Shown: positions 39,151 to 52,375 of the stretch, in pieces
Numbering within the stretch: position 1 is the first letter of the stretch
How the letters are laid out: each line of letters begins with the position of its first letter
Source: Gigaspora rosea
Lineage: Eukaryota > Glomeromycota > Glomeromycetes > Diversisporales > Gigasporaceae
NCBI GenBank assembly: GCA_003550325.1
Contig: QKWP01000001.1
Location: 745,233 to 809,232 of the forward strand
Reading direction: 5' to 3'
Length of the DNA: 64,000 nt
Position numbers and translations under genes: made by a program
Notes under the pieces: model-generated
The model's database searches: none
Told to the model about the DNA's origin: nothing
What the model saw: only the letters and a program-made list of their open reading frames with translations

Positions 39151-39721
39151 TAGGGTTCCGCAATTTGATTTGATCTTCAAATATTTGAATCAAATATTTG
39201 ATCAAATTCAAATTTGACTATATTTGATTTGATCAAATTCAAATATGACCAAATTTGATTTGATTGACAAATATTTGATTTGATTTAAAAATTACTATTA
39301 AAAATTCAAATTCAAATCAAATTCAAATTCAAATATTTGAATCAAATCAAATTCAAATCAGGGTCAATTTGATTTGATCAAATTCAAATTGATCCAATAT
39401 TTGATTTGATTTGAATTTGAGGAACCCTANNNNNNNNNNNNNNNNNNNNNNNNNNNNNNNNNNNNNNNNNNNAATCAAATATTTGATCAAATTCAAATTC
39501 AAATTTGACTATATTTGATTTGATCAAATTCAAATATGGTCAAATTTGATTTGATTTGACAAATATTTGATTTGATTTGAAAATTACTATTAAAAATTCA
39601 AATTCAAATCAAATTCAAATTCAAATATTTGAATCAAATCAAATTCAAATCAGGGTCAATTTGATTTGATCAAATTCAAATTGATTCAATATTTGATTTG
39701 ATTTGAATTTAAAGAACACTA
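39151..39721. mobile_element. AATTTGATTTGA motif element(s), hAT-like ends, split by a gap
   Basis: The left end TAGGGTTCC follows CTAGTTTA, and the right end (other strand) TAGTGTTCTT is followed by CTAGTTCA, a 7/8 match in keeping with an 8-bp hAT duplication. Nearly all of the body is (AAT)TTGATTTGATCAAATTCAAAT. The halves left and right of the N gap are ~95 percent alike in the same order, so this is either two tandem copies or one copy doubled by assembly. Confidence 0.65.
39430..39472. other. Assembly gap (43 N)
   Basis: Lies between two near-identical ~240-bp copies of the motif element. Confidence 0.95.
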
Positions 39722-39722
39722 C

Positions 39723-39943
39723 TAGTTCATATGAATACTAAACTGAATCTGTACATGTTCATGAGCTTATGAACTGAACCTGAACTGAAGCTGAACTGAA
39801 CCTGAACTGAACCTGAACTGAACCTGAACCAGCTCTAAAAAGTTCAATACTGACCTGACATGTTTTAAAAAATGTTTAGATTCAGTGAACCTGAACCTGA
39901 ACCTGATCTAAATTCAGTTCAGTTCAGGTTCATAGGAACACTA
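39723..39943. repeat. GAACCTGAACT motif block
   Basis: Six or more head-to-tail GAACCTGAACT units at 39775-39830, further units at 39885-39915 and inverted TTCAGTTCAGGTTC at 39914-39930. The right end (other strand) TTAGTGTTCCTATGAACC resembles the neighbouring element's end. Confidence 0.6.
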
Positions 39944-40009
39944 AGCTATGTGATGCAGTTATGCTAAACCTAGAAACATTATATAAGTTAGTTAAAATTA
40001 ATTAGTTTT

Positions 40010-40280
40010 CAAAAATTTATTCTTAGAAGTCACTTCAGTAAAGTAACCTTTAGCTTCATCGAACACTTCATCCTTGCACTCAAACTTATCAAATGTATTC
40101 TTGTTCAACTACAGGTTCTACTAGAGTACTACTTTTAGTGAATATGTGAACTACACTTGTTTTTTTACTGTACATAAGGTACAATTTTTTTTTTTTTGCA
40201 ATGCACCTGGGCTTGGGCTTTATAAACCAATCCATTCCCAATAGCAACAAGTCATCTGTAGATTCAATTATCTGGAACAA
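40010..40280 (-). mobile_element. LTR retrotransposon fossil, retropepsin-like segment
   Basis: A minus-strand stretch resembles the C-terminal part of a Ty3/Gypsy-type aspartic protease followed by a short linker. It is a broken, isolated fragment with no LTR identified on either side. It is old enough that only this stretch can be recognised. Confidence 0.5.
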
Positions 40281-40813
40281 AATAGAAATGTTATCTTGGT
40301 AATCTTATTAACGATGATACATAATTTACATACATTTTAAAATAAATATAATAACTTAAATTTTTTATATATTACTTAGCAATCAAAAAAATACATATAA
40401 TATATAAGTATTTATATTACTTATTTGTAAAAAAAATTATTATTTTTTGATTTAATATTTTTTAAAAAAAATTCAAAAATATACAATTTTAAAAATAAAA
40501 AATTACAAAAATTAATTTTTTAATATATTTAAAGCTCAGCCAATCAAATTTAAGTATTTTTGTACTACTACGCAAGTAGCTTGGTGTAAATATCAAGAAA
40601 AAATATGCAAAATTTCAACTAAAGTTATTATGCAAAAAAAAGTTATAACAAAAAATAAAACATCAATTTAATCTAGTTTACTATGTAAAAATTACTAGTT
40701 TATATAGTAAAATTAATATCTATTTTAGGTTAAAAATGTTAAAAAATCTATAAATTTGTAAATATTAAATATTTTAATTATATATAAATATAAAAAATAG
40801 AATTTTAGTTTGC
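40281..40813. other. AT-rich spacer
   Basis: No gene or repeat recognised. Confidence 0.45.
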
Positions 40814-43800
40814 ATAACCGGTGGTGATCATCACCTGGTAATATACGCCAAGTATGAGTCACGTTCGATTACGTTATAAGTGTAACTTATATACATAATT
40901 TTTTTTACACAAGTATAAGGTATTTTGAATGAACATTTATATAACATCTAAAGATTTCGCGCAGACTATATACATACAAACATACCTATTACTTCGTGCC
41001 CATAACCCAGAAACATATAATAGTTTAACGTTAAAGAAATAGGCATTTTGCAAAAATATCATCTGGCTTTATAATCAGTTTGATACTTAATTCGAAAAAG
41101 CATTATGAAGTGTTTAATATAACAAGAGTTGGGCTTTATAAGGTTAGCTTTATACTTGTATTTATTAATGTTAACATCCAGGGTTTTGAAAAACTTTGGC
41201 TAAGCATAAATCTTATACAATAACAGCTTGGCTATAAAGAAAAAGCGCCATACAGACATATCTGTTAGCATTGGAACATATAGAGTAAGTTTTACATTAT
41301 GCTTATGACTAAAATCGAGGTGTCTTTCATGAATTCGACCTCTCATAACCTTGTACATATAATAATAGCTTGGCGTTGAAGGAAAGGCACCACTAGAGCT
41401 CTTCATAAAAATACTACCTGGTCTTATAATCGGCTTCAATAATCGCTTGATACTTGAAGTAGAAAAGACATTGGCAGTGGGCTTTATAAAAATACCACCC
41501 TGGTCTCATAATCACGTGACACTTGAAGTAGGAAAGGCAGTGGCATTGAGCTTTATAAGGTTGGTTTAATTTTGTGCTTATTAACATTGTATATTATTGT
41601 AGAGTTTTTTATGTACTTTACTAAGCAACGTATAATAGCTTGTTTCTTTCATAGTATTCAACTTTGTACCCGAAGTAAAAAAGGGATTAGTGAATACTCT
41701 CTAATAATTGAATTATCTATTTTTTGGATCCTGTACTAATGGATATGAATATGAATGGTATGTCAAAATTATAAGTTGTTTTTAAATGACTGCGCATTGT
41801 TAGTAGGTTTTCTAATAAAGAATACTCTATAAATACAGAAAGTAATTAGTAGCAGAAATAAACACAATTGAAGATTACGATAATAATGTTTTAAATGAAA
41901 ATCCTATCTTGGAATCCATTAGTCAGATTAATGTTGGGGATATGGAAAATTGCAGAGACATGTCTCAACCAATATGCAAAATACTATGGTTTTTCTTTGT
42001 GTTGCAAACATGTTGAACATGATGCTGAAGGAAATATTCGAAAACGAACTTTTGAATGCAGCTTTTCTGGAGTTGCAGTATCTAATAAGGTTATTGATCC
42101 AACACAGTAGCGTCAGTGACCTTCCCAAAAAATTAATTGTCCATGGCACATAAATCTTACTAAGCCAAAGTCATCAGCAACAGTTGGCATCACAAGTATA
42201 GTAGAGGAACACAATCACCCTATGTTACAAGATGTAGAATTGTATACTCCCAAATACTGAAGACTATCTGATGATATAATAGAGGATATTAAATTTTATG
42301 TTACAAAAGGAAACATGGGTGCCAAACAAATATATCCATTGTTGAATTCTAAATTTCCAGAACAAGTTTTATTGAAACAAGATCTTTATAATGCCATAAA
42401 AAAGTTCAAGTTACCTCTTATTTATCGTCATGGAGATGCACAAAATATGGTGAACAAATTACTAGAGTTGAAAGATAAAGAACATGGATGGTTAATTAAT
42501 ACTAGATTAGATCCATTAGACAATTGACTTGTTGGACTCTTTTGTATGTCTCCTGCCCAACATCAATGTCTTTTATGATATAACGATGTAGTTCAAATGG
42601 ACAATACATGCCATACCAATTGGTTTAGTATGTACTTGACCCTTTATGTTGTCATAGACAATAATACTAGAAGTCGATTAGTTGCACAATGTCTCTCTGA
42701 GGATGAGACAACTAAAAGTTACGAATGGTTTTTAGAGTGCATTCTCGAGGCAACTTATAATGAACCCCCTGTTTGTCTATTTTCAGATTCTGATCTTGCT
42801 TTGATAAGTGCTGTAAGTTTAAAAATGCCTACTACCAATCATTTTCTCTGTATATTTCATATTAAGAGAATCTGAAAAAGAATTTACGAAGTAAATTATG
42901 AAAAAACTATGAATCATTTTATAAAGAGTTCTATATGTGAAAATAGTTTCTTCAAGAACGAATTTCATCGTTAATAGGCAAGATTGATTGAAAAATATCC
43001 ACAAGCACAAGGATATCTTAATCGTACTCTTCAACAGAATTACCGTGCATGGGCTAAATGTTTTCAAATTAATGTATTTACAGCTGGAATCCAGAGTACT
43101 CAAAGAGTTGAGGTGATGAATAGATTAATTAAAGAAGGAACAAATAGCATGTCTTCACTATGCATATTGCATAACCAAATTCAAACACAATTAGATAATG
43201 AAGCCAAATAGGCTCACCATAACAATTATCTTCAAAGTCTCCCAGCAAATAATGCACCTTCAATTATTGAACCAATTTTTCCTGAAATATTTGATTAAAT
43301 AAAAAAATATCTCACGCCTCACATACTGTCGATTCAGCGATAACAAATTCTTAGTGCTCTTTTATATCATTCAAATTTAATTTCTATAGAGTCTATTAAT
43401 AATATACCGGTATGTTTTAGATGTTTTGTACTGGATAACAGTATAAAATTAATGGTTTTACTGAATTTATTTTTCGATTTATTATTAGGATGATGAGATC
43501 GATAATAATATAGGATTTCTTGAGGATCAACTCGATAAACTACAAGCAACTTTAAGTTATTTAATGGTTGGAATATTATCAGCCGATATTGTAGAGATAT
43601 GAGAATTATTTGGACTTACAAGAGAATATAAATACTATGTTATTTTGCTTATTGATGGAAGCTATTTATGTATATGTTCATTTATTATCAACCGTGGACT
43701 CTTGTGTTCACATTTCTTTTATATTATGTTATGTTCAAAAGCGGCTAAGTTTAATACCAATCTTATTGCTAAACAATAATATATTGAAGCCTTTCAAAAC

Positions 43801-44905
43801 CAAGATAATCAACCACAAGAAGAGTCGATAGGTGTTACAACACAATTCCAGCAGGTTGATAATACTAAACATATAGAAATGACTTTCATATTATTAATCG
43901 ACTTAGAGCATCAAACATATTTACAGCTGAAAAACAACAACATGTTCAAAAAAAGGTTATATATTCACAGGAATTTGGAAAAATGAAAAAAGCACTTAAC
44001 ATAGCGCTTGACTTTGATTGTATGGATGAATTTATTAGCATGATAGATACATTTATTGCCCGTAAGAAAAATAGTATTAAAGAAACGAATCAAGAAAATA
44101 TTAATATAGATATTGCAGATCCTATTGTTTGCAGACCAGCAACTAAAAGAATCAAGTCATCATCAGAAACTAATTTGCATTATAGTAGAACTAATAATAG
44201 TGCACTTAATTTACCCGATCCTAATTTATACAAAGAATCAACACGACATTTGGACAATACACCTGCATTAAGAGTTCCTTTTCAATCACTTAATATTAAT
44301 GAGTCAAATAATACTAATAAAAGTTTTTCAACCGATTTTTTAGCTAATAGTAGTGATGTTAAATATAAATATGTTTGTCAAATGTGTGGTAAACCTGGAC
44401 ATAATGCTAGAAGCTGTAATAAGTCGTAAGAATTGATTTGTATACCAACTTGCAATTCGTTGTTTTTTATAGTTCAAATTGAGATCTATTTTGAGTGCAT
44501 GTATGCGATAAGAAATTTGTTGCGTTATGCGTAATAGCCAAACTATATAATATATAATGCATTTGGTTCTAACTATTTAAAAATTATAATGACTAATGCT
44601 TAAATGTTTTAAACTAACCAATAAAACCAATAATCGATCAAATATATTAGTTTTAGAACCGTGTTCCTCTATTAAAAATAGTTCTCTGAGATGTTAGGAT
44701 TAAGGTGTTAATTTATAATGTTGTATATCTATTGAGTATTTAGGGTTAAAGCGAAGTGGAGCTGATAGGCATATCGTAGCGTTTTAGGAAGTTTTTGTTT
44801 ATATACGTTTGTATGATATGTTTCGCTCAAATCATTATTTAAACTGTAATTGCATATATCCATATTATACAAATTTGTAATACGGTAATGATCACTACTG
44901 GTTAT
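40814..44905 (+). mobile_element. Mutator-like (MULE) DNA transposon, ~4.1 kb
   Basis: Ends ATAACCGGTGGTGATCATCA and (other strand) ATAACCAGTAGTGATCATTA are inverted repeats of about 30 bp. They enclose a FAR1-type transposase region. The 5' part (about 41000-41560) holds diverged internal repeats of TTTATAAAAATACCACCTGG and CTTGATACTTGAAGTAGAAA. A target duplication could not be fixed (AGTTTGC before, AGTTACC after). Confidence 0.75.
41880..44429 (+). pseudogene. MULE transposase (FAR1 domain, DDE catalytic core, zinc knuckle)
   Basis: The recognisable pieces lie in one reading frame. First comes a FAR1-type DNA-binding domain (about 41940-42215: NQYAKYYGFSL, RTFECSFSG, CPWHINLTKPKS, EEHNH). 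Next is the catalytic core (about 42560-42870: VVQMDNTCHTN with the first Asp, VCLFSDSDLALISA with the second, HFLCIFHIKRI). Then come a helical region (43000-43200) and a C-terminal CCHC zinc knuckle CQMCGKPGHNARSC (about 44370-44415). In-frame stops fall near 42108, 42250, 42525, 42573, 42873 and 42973, and the part at 43210-43980 is badly decayed. The protein cannot be made, and the element is a relic that would depend on other copies. Confidence 0.85.
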
Positions 44906-45807
44906 AGTTACCAAAATTCTAAAAAATAATCCTTTTAGCTTCTATTTTAAGCTAAGATTAATTAAAATTTTATTAATTATAAATTTTGCTAACTTGTTAT
45001 ATACCGTATTTTCGTGAAATAACGCCTACCTGCACGTTATTTTGAGTATATGCGCATTAATTAGAGTACATGCATGGGCGTTATTTTGAAACAATAGTCG
45101 ATTTTTTGATAACCCTAATTTTCCAAATAATGCCCATGTGCGTTATATATAAGTAGTAATGCCAGTATGTACGTACATTCAACATCATATAGCGATATAG
45201 TAATATGCATTAGATTGCTCACGAACTACTACAAATTTGGTTGACATATGCGCCATTTTACTCTATATACAAATATGTAACAGTATGTACAAACAAAAAA
45301 TACTGCTTATATAAACTGTCGTGACTTGCTTTTATTTCTGATTTTTTTTTTTAAAAAAAGAATCTTGTTCGCTATTTTTTATTTTATGAACTACCTGATT
45401 AAACATATGCCATCTTGTTAGGTTACTATACTAAAATCTAAGCACAAATTATGATAAGACATTAAAAATTTATGCCACCATATGCTAAAATACGATATGA
45501 TATTAAAAATTTATGACAACATATGCTAAAATACGAAATGACATTAAAAATTTATGACATCATATGCTAAAATTTAAAGGCAAATAAGACTTATGATACC
45601 AGTACCAAAACTGTAACATTAAAAAAATCAAAAAAAAAATAAGTATAAAGGATCGCTTGCAGAATCAAACAATATGGTGGAAGCTACTAGTACTGTAATA
45701 ATACTGTACATATTTAAGTACTTTTTTTTTTCTTGTGCCACGATCATTTACAATATATAAAACATTGTCTAAAGTTTGTTTTGTAATAGGTTGTCTTACA
45801 AGTACTC

Positions 45808-47251
45808 ATGAGCACAAAAAAGAGTTACACTGTAACGTTTAAGCTTGAAGTAATCTCGTATGCAGAAACTACCTCCAATCGTGGTGCTGCTTTATACTAT
45901 AAAATTGACCGAAAACGAGTCCAAGAGTGGCGTAAGCAGAAAAAAGAGCTTGAAAATATTAAAGAGAATAAACATTTAAATGTAAATCAGGTGCGCGTTC
46001 TCAAAGGTTGCGTCAGAAAGTAACACACCCCGCGTTAGAAGAAGAGTTGTTAAAATTTATTAAAGAAAAAAGAGAGGAAAAAGCAGCGGTTACAACATTC
46101 TTGATCATAAAAAAAGCTAGAGACTTAAGCAAAGACCTGGATATTAGAGATATGAAGTTTTCGCGTGGTTGGGCCGAACACTTTAAGCAACGACATAATT
46201 TATTAAAACATGCTAGGACACAATTAGCACAGAAAGTTCCCGAAGATGTTCCTTTAGTAATTAAAAATTTTCTCAAGACTTCGCGTGAAAAAACATATAA
46301 TATTGAAAAAAATATATTTTATCCTTTGACAAAACCCCAATGTGGTTCGATATGCCACGGAACTCAACGATTGAATTCGAAGGTGTTCGTGAAGTGCTTG
46401 TTAAAACTACAGGAAATGACAAACTACGTTTTATAGTAGTTCTTGGTTATACTGCTGCTAGAGAAAAACTTCCACCTATTGTAATCTTCAAGTTAAAAAA
46501 AACCCCCAAAGGGAGATTTCCCGGGATATTGTGGTAACAACAGCACCCTCAGCAAATATGACTAAAGATTTATTAATTTATACGTATATTCCCCGTGTCA
46601 TTAGAGCAAGGCCCAATAGCTTTTTTAAGAATAAAGGTATACTTTTTGTAGATGAACATCGCAGCCACACTCGTGATGATGTTATTAAGGTGTTAGAAAA
46701 AGAAGGCCTAAAAGTTATAAGAATACCTGGTGGAACAACCAGCTTTTTATAGCCCCCAGATGTTTCGGTCAACAAGCCTTTCAAAGAGGGGATGAAAAGA
46801 AGGTGGGAAGAATGGATGGACAAAGGAAAAAAGAATATACAAAAAAAGGAAACCAAAAAAAGGCTCCATATGTACAAGTTTGTGAATGGGTATCAGAAAC
46901 TTGGAAAGAAATTAGTCCAAATATTTTGATCAGATCTTTCGAAGCAAGCAGACTCACGCTTGACCCTGATGGCAGTGAAGATAAAAAAATGTCAAGCCGC
47001 CTCAAAGCCATTGTCAAAAACCATTTGGATGAGTTGCCAATAGAAGAAGGTATTTTTTTAGATGACCCGAATAATAATGATTTTGTATCAGATGACAATG
47101 TGCCTACGATAGTGATTCTAATGTTGAAGAAATAGATGTCAAGGTAATAGATAATGAAGGGATGCAAATGATGTATGAGGTAATGGATGACAAGGAAATA
47201 TATGAGATAATGGATGATGAGGAAATGTATAAGGCAATGGAAATTGATTAA
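45808..47251 (+). pseudogene. Pogo-type transposase
   Basis: The start at 45808 gives an N-terminal helix-turn-helix (KKSYTVTFKLEVISYAE, IDRKRVQEWRKQ). This is followed by a CENP-B-type HTH (HPALEEELLKFIKEKREE, MKFSRGWAEHFKQRHNL) and a DDD catalytic domain: MWFDMPRNSTIEFEGVREV with its first Asp, GILFVDEHRSHTRDDVIKVL with the second, and PPDVSVNKPFK with the third. An acidic tail (MYEVMDDKEIYEIMDDEEM) ends at TAA 47249-47251. The frame changes between about 45990 and 46020, 46290 and 46340, 46490 and 46530, and 46790 and 46860, and a stop precedes PPDVSV near 46750. The product is inactive, but the ends may still be mobilised by another copy. Confidence 0.85.
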
Positions 47252-48198
47252 TCATACAGTAGAATTAACAAATCGAATAATAATAGAAAGAAAAGAATAT
47301 ACAGTACTTATCTTTTTTTAGAATTATCTTTCTTAAAAAAAAAGTTTTTTTTGAAAATTCGTAACTTTCGTTTTAATGTTACCAAGTTTAATGAATATTA
47401 TAGGTAAGATGATTATTTATTATAGGTAGTTTTATTAACGGGCAACTATATTAATTAAAAACATTTTAAAGCATATTAGTTAGAAAACTTACCTCTGTAA
47501 CTAGTTGTATGATGATTGATATTTGTCCTTTTGAATTGTATACCATTGGTAGAATGTTGGATTATATGGGTCTTGTCTAGTGGATCAGTTAGATCGGTAG
47601 GACCAGTGCTAGTAGTTTTTTGGATGCTGTCTAAATCTTTAAATTGAATAGTAAATGCTAAAAACAAAGAGAATTAATTTCCAATTTAAAAGGACTCAAA
47701 CTTTGAAAAAACTTTGCTGCAGATTGTACTAATCATGCATATACCGGCATTTAATAATTTTTTTTTTATTTTTATCGCAGCGTTATTATAAAAAAAAAGG
47801 AATTTCTTAGCCTAGTATTTCGTTTCGTATTTTTTGGTTTGCACTTTAGTTTTTGGTGGTTCAACTTTTGTTGAAGAAACTGCCTCACGTTCTGCTACGA
47901 ATTTATTTTTATAATGCACTAAATCTTAGGATAAAAAAAGGAATTACCATCAAGAGAGTACTTCGAAGTTCTTTTCTATCACTTGCCTGTGAATTAAATA
48001 CTGGTACCTAATAATGTTGAATTTTGCGTTATTGCTATAAATAAAGTTTTATATTAATTAAAGATTAAATAACATGGAATTCCCGATTATATATATATAT
48101 AGTAAAATTTTTTTAATTCTCGAGTGGAAAGTCTAAATTAATAATTTATCGATTATCAAATATTAAATATTTATCCCATGTAAACAATATAAACCTGT
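47252..48198. other. 3' non-coding part of the pogo element
   Basis: No second ORF that I can support. Short minus-strand frames here are not gene-like. Confidence 0.5.
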
Positions 48199-48344
48199 TT
48201 GACATTAAAATTTTATACAAATTATGTAGAGTGTGCGTTATTTAGGGATGCGCATGGGCGTTATTTTGAGACATCGCATGATATTTTGTGGTGGTACGAT
48301 TTTCTAAATAATGCCCATGCCCGTTATTTCACGAAAATACGGTA

Positions 48345-48788
48345 TATATATTTTAGGTTAAAAATTAAAATATTTTTCATATTTACTAGTATTTAGTTAT
48401 AAATTATACTAATTAAAATTTTTAAAATTTTAAAAATTTTATTTTATATATAAAATATTATTAAAAACATTTTTGTCTTAGAAATTATATATAGTTTGCA
48501 TAATAAAAAAAAATTAAAATTTAATAAAGATATAATTTAACTATATAGTTATAAATCTATAAATTAACAAAGAAAAGTATAAGTGAGAACAATAACCAAT
48601 TGTTTGAGAACACTTGTAGCTATTAGCTATTATACTGTTCTCATGAGAACAGTGTTTGAGTCTGAAATTTCCAACACTGCCCAAAACTATAGTTTAAAAT
48701 AAAAATTATTAAATTAAATATTAACTATAAATTTTTTAAATTATTATAAAATATGTCATTTATCAGAAGTAATAAGACTATCTATATT
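48345..48788. other. AT-rich spacer
   Basis: Contains the perfect palindrome GTTCTCATGAGAAC at about 48636-48649. No gene seen. Confidence 0.45.
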
Positions 48789-48954
48789 TAGGTATTGGAA
48801 CTGCTTAATTTTTCTTGATCATTTAATCATTTATCTATTTAACTATTTAACTATTTAATTTGGCTGGCATTAAAATAATTCTGGCCCACAACTAAAATAA
48901 TTCTGCTCGGAACTATAGAGCAATTTTTAAATAGTTAAATGGTTCCAATCCCTA
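48789..48954. mobile_element. Short hAT-like MITE, 166 bp
   Basis: Ends TAGGTATTGGAAC and (other strand) TAGGGATTGGAAC are inverted repeats. Flanks TCTATATT and ATTATATT agree at six of eight positions, suggesting an old 8-bp duplication. ATTTAACTATTTAA repeats fill the left half. Confidence 0.6.
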
Positions 48955-49099
48955 ATTATATTTCAAATGGCCATTTTGAGGTTATTGACTTTTTCTAAAA
49001 TATGCTTACTTGTTATATTTGTAGTTACAATTATAGTAGTAGATAGTCCATTAATTTTCAATCCCAATTTTTTCATTATAGCAAGCTTATAGAAGCTTC

Positions 49100-50830
49100 A
49101 GAGTTATGTATAGCCACTATAGGGTTGTTTTTTATTTGACGTAACAACAAGCAGCTCTGGTCATTCATTATTTAGAGTTGTAGCATATTTGTTTCTATCT
49201 TGAGGGGTAAACCAGGTTCTATCAGGATCTTTTTAATATCTGCGCAAAGTTATAGTATTGGTTTGGATACTATAAACATTGCCCAATAGTAGCAGTTACT
49301 TTCATTTTCAAAATATTTTGTGCTACATTGTATAGTTCTAATTTATCAACAATTGAGGGTCCTCCTCTTTGTCAAGACCATACTGAAGAAATTTTTGGGG
49401 CCTGTGGAGGGTGGTCTTGCAAAGAAGTTACTTCTGCTAGGAGCAATATAGAAGTAGGTGCTATTGGAGGGTTAGTTCACAACCTCTTTTCTACTTGTTT
49501 CTCTGACTTTTTCTGATTCCTTTTTGGTCTTTGAGTAGAATATAGTTAGTAATGGGAAAGGTGAAGTACAAAAGCATCTTCTTCTTCTGTTGATATTTAG
49601 TATTATTGAGATTACACAGGTTTACATTCTGAGATTATGTCAACACTGGTACAAGTGGGTTATTCAGATTATTTCCTTGATTTATGCTTGAGGTTGAAGG
49701 TAAGCTCTGCGTCATATTCTGGCTTTGGTTTCTTGGAATATGTTCCAGAAGGAAACCCGCTTAGATATACAATTACATAAAATATGTTCAGGTTTTTTAC
49801 AGTTATAACAAATCAATTACAAAGTAGAGTTAGTGTTATTGTAGACACCTTTGTTATTATTATAATAAGGCCTTGTTTATTTGTTTTGATTTGATTAACC
49901 AGGGCATTAACAAGCTTTTATAATTAGTCAATCTTGCTTGCATTTGTTGAGCCAAGTAGACCAAATAATCATATTAGTTGTCTCAAGCTTATGCTCTATT
50001 TCTTTTACTATAGCACTTAATTACGAAGCTATTTTGAACTTTAATCTTCCAAAAATATTTGCACCACATATAGTTGGAGAAGATGGTTTTCAGAATCAAC
50101 TTAGTACAACAACCTCTTAAATTTATAAGTATACAAATTTACACATTCTGTATTATGTTGGGCCAAAGCATTCAAATCGGCCTGCTACTGGTGATGACAC
50201 TTTGGGGTCACAAAGTACTAAAAAAAGTAAGAAACAAAACTTATAGCCTGGTTATTACAGTTATTTTACTATAGCAGAGTTCTTTTAACTCCAAAATACT
50301 AATTGGCAGCTATACTACACAAATTGCTAAAGCTATTTTAACCTTTTTTTTTAGGGGACCAATTGTTTATATCCACAGCTTGCTCAAATGCCTTTACCCA
50401 CTCAGGGGTCCTCATTTTTCTCTTTATAGAAGGGTTTAACATGTTCTCATAGTAGAGGATGGGTGTATTAGCAACACTAGCAGAGGCTTCCCTAAACGCA
50501 TTTGCAATTTTTTGTAATACTGCATGCAATAGCTTCTGGGCAGGTAGGTTATTTCAATCATTATTTACAATATAGTCTAATGGTGAGTCGTCAAAAGGAT
50601 ATGACTATGATTACTATTGGGAGAATTCTGATCTGGGTAATCAGGATCATGGGTGTCAGTGGTATCAAAGCAATTTTTATTATTTTGCAAAGGACTAGGA
50701 TTTTTACTCTTCCTTGTTCCATTACAGTAGCTAAGTTCTGGCAATTATTTCTTGGTTTAATTAAAAAATTTTAATTTATTTAGCTTCTTTTTATCTCTCT
50801 CTTTTTTTTTTAGAATCTCACAGTTACCAC
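49100..50830 (-). mobile_element. LTR retrotransposon fossil, gag region (antisense)
   Basis: On the minus strand, a stretch around 50338-50529 resembles a Ty3/Gypsy-type gag capsid start, and around 49770-49815 there is a CCHC zinc knuckle, in the expected gag order. The reading frame is broken in many places. LTRs were not identified. Sequence composition is less AT-extreme than the surroundings. Confidence 0.55.
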
Positions 50831-52364
50831 CAAACTTGGTAGCAACTTTGCTACAAGGATGAAACAGATCAGGTCATTATGACTACAAAAAAAACAACAA
50901 CAATATATACAACTATACAATAAAACCAAGGTGAGACAAAAAAGATTTGACAGGGTAAGGTAAGTTGATTTGTTATGGGTAAAAGATGTAATAAACAAGC
51001 AGTTTATAGAAGTCATGGGTTAACAATTTTAAAAGAATATTCGAATTTATATTTAATAATTTTTTGGATTCAATATTGGATAATTTTATACTTGGGTGAA
51101 ATGCTACCTTATTTTTAGAAAATGAAAAGAAGAAAAAAGAAGGAAAAAGGAAAAAACTCTATTTCACTCATTATTCTTATTGCATCATTTTTTTAAAATT
51201 TAGTGCAAGTTGCTTTTCTTATATAACTATAATGACATACAGTTATAGCCACAAACAATTTTACCCAACTTTGGCCTTTTTATTTATTTGTTCCAAGCAA
51301 CAAATATCATGTAGTTGCTTCTTTAGACTTTGCTTGGTCTGGTGGGTTAAGTTTTCCATAGGTTCATTTTATGCATCTCATCTTCTTTTTTTCTTTGTTA
51401 CCAAGGTCTTGGGGTACCCGTTCCAACCTTCTGATCTTAGTTTTGTCACAATTCTTTAATTTCTTCATCTCACTTCTTACAATTCTCAAGGCTTTTTGGG
51501 ACTAGATTGGTCCATATCCTTTTTGGGCTGCTTTGGGACTCGTTTGTTTGTTGTTTTCTTTTTTCTTGCTTTTGATGATCCAATGATTTCCATGTAATGG
51601 TCACGAGGATTACAGGATCTCTGGTTTAGCCGCCAACAATATCATGGCAAACATATTTATGCCTACAAAGTGGAGTGAATATCGCCCATTTATATAATAA
51701 AATATTCTATATTAAAAGGAAATAGAATTTCTGCTATAAATATTCGGTCAGTCATTTATGCATTACTTTCAAGTCAATATGCTATAATCACTAGAAATGG
51801 CAGATCAGGTGCATCTTGTGACCTACAAATTCGACAGGGGCCCAGATTAGGAGGGCTAGGTAAAATTGAATTGATTGATTGTATTTGATTGGTCAATTTT
51901 TCTTTAGCTATAACCTATTTTATGAATCATTTGAAACCTTTTATGAAACCGCATAATAATTATAAATCATCATTATATTTAATTGGTCAATTGATTGTCT
52001 TAGTCGTAAATTGCTTATGAAACCGACCATGAAGCCACATAATACTTATAAATCATTTAATAAATCATTTATAAATCATTATTACGTATATCACAATTTT
52101 AATAATCATGTCATTCCCATCAAAAATTTTGTCTGAATGAGTTCTTTGCCAAATTCTGTGTCCCCATGATATATTTTTATAGCGTTTGTCATTGTGTGAT
52201 TACCTAGCAACACAAACTCAGATTTATGATAAATTGGCCAGCTTTATAACACAACACAATTATAATCGTAATCAAAATCATTTTATAAAAAAAATAATAA
52301 TCTTAGGAGGTACAGACTTTTGCAAAGTGCAATAATTCTACATATGTAGGATTAATTCTCTATA
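50831..52364. other. Non-coding, possibly retroelement-derived
   Basis: 50831-51660 may be further LTR-element sequence (leader or LTR side) but shows no motif I can name. 51880-52090 contains diverged repeats of ATGAAACCGCATAATAATTA and TATAAATCATTTAT. No gene. Confidence 0.4.
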
Positions 52365-52375
52365 TCACTAGTAAA

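Larger units (their letters stand above)
45004..48342 (+). mobile_element. Pogo-superfamily DNA transposon, 3.34 kb, TA TSD
   Basis: Ends CCGTATTTTCGTGAAATAAC on both strands are perfect inverted repeats over ~21 bp and are bounded by TA (45002-45003, 48343-48344). Subterminal GCATGGGCGTTATTTTGA and AAATAATGCCCATG are repeated inward on both sides. Between them lies a CENP-B/pogo-type transposase. Probable MITE derivatives lie at 34377-34751 and (fragment) 28850-28955. Confidence 0.9.

Noticed and set aside
41200-41439. 79-codon minus-strand frame
   Set aside because: Falls in the diverged subterminal repeats of the MULE, with no recognisable domain.
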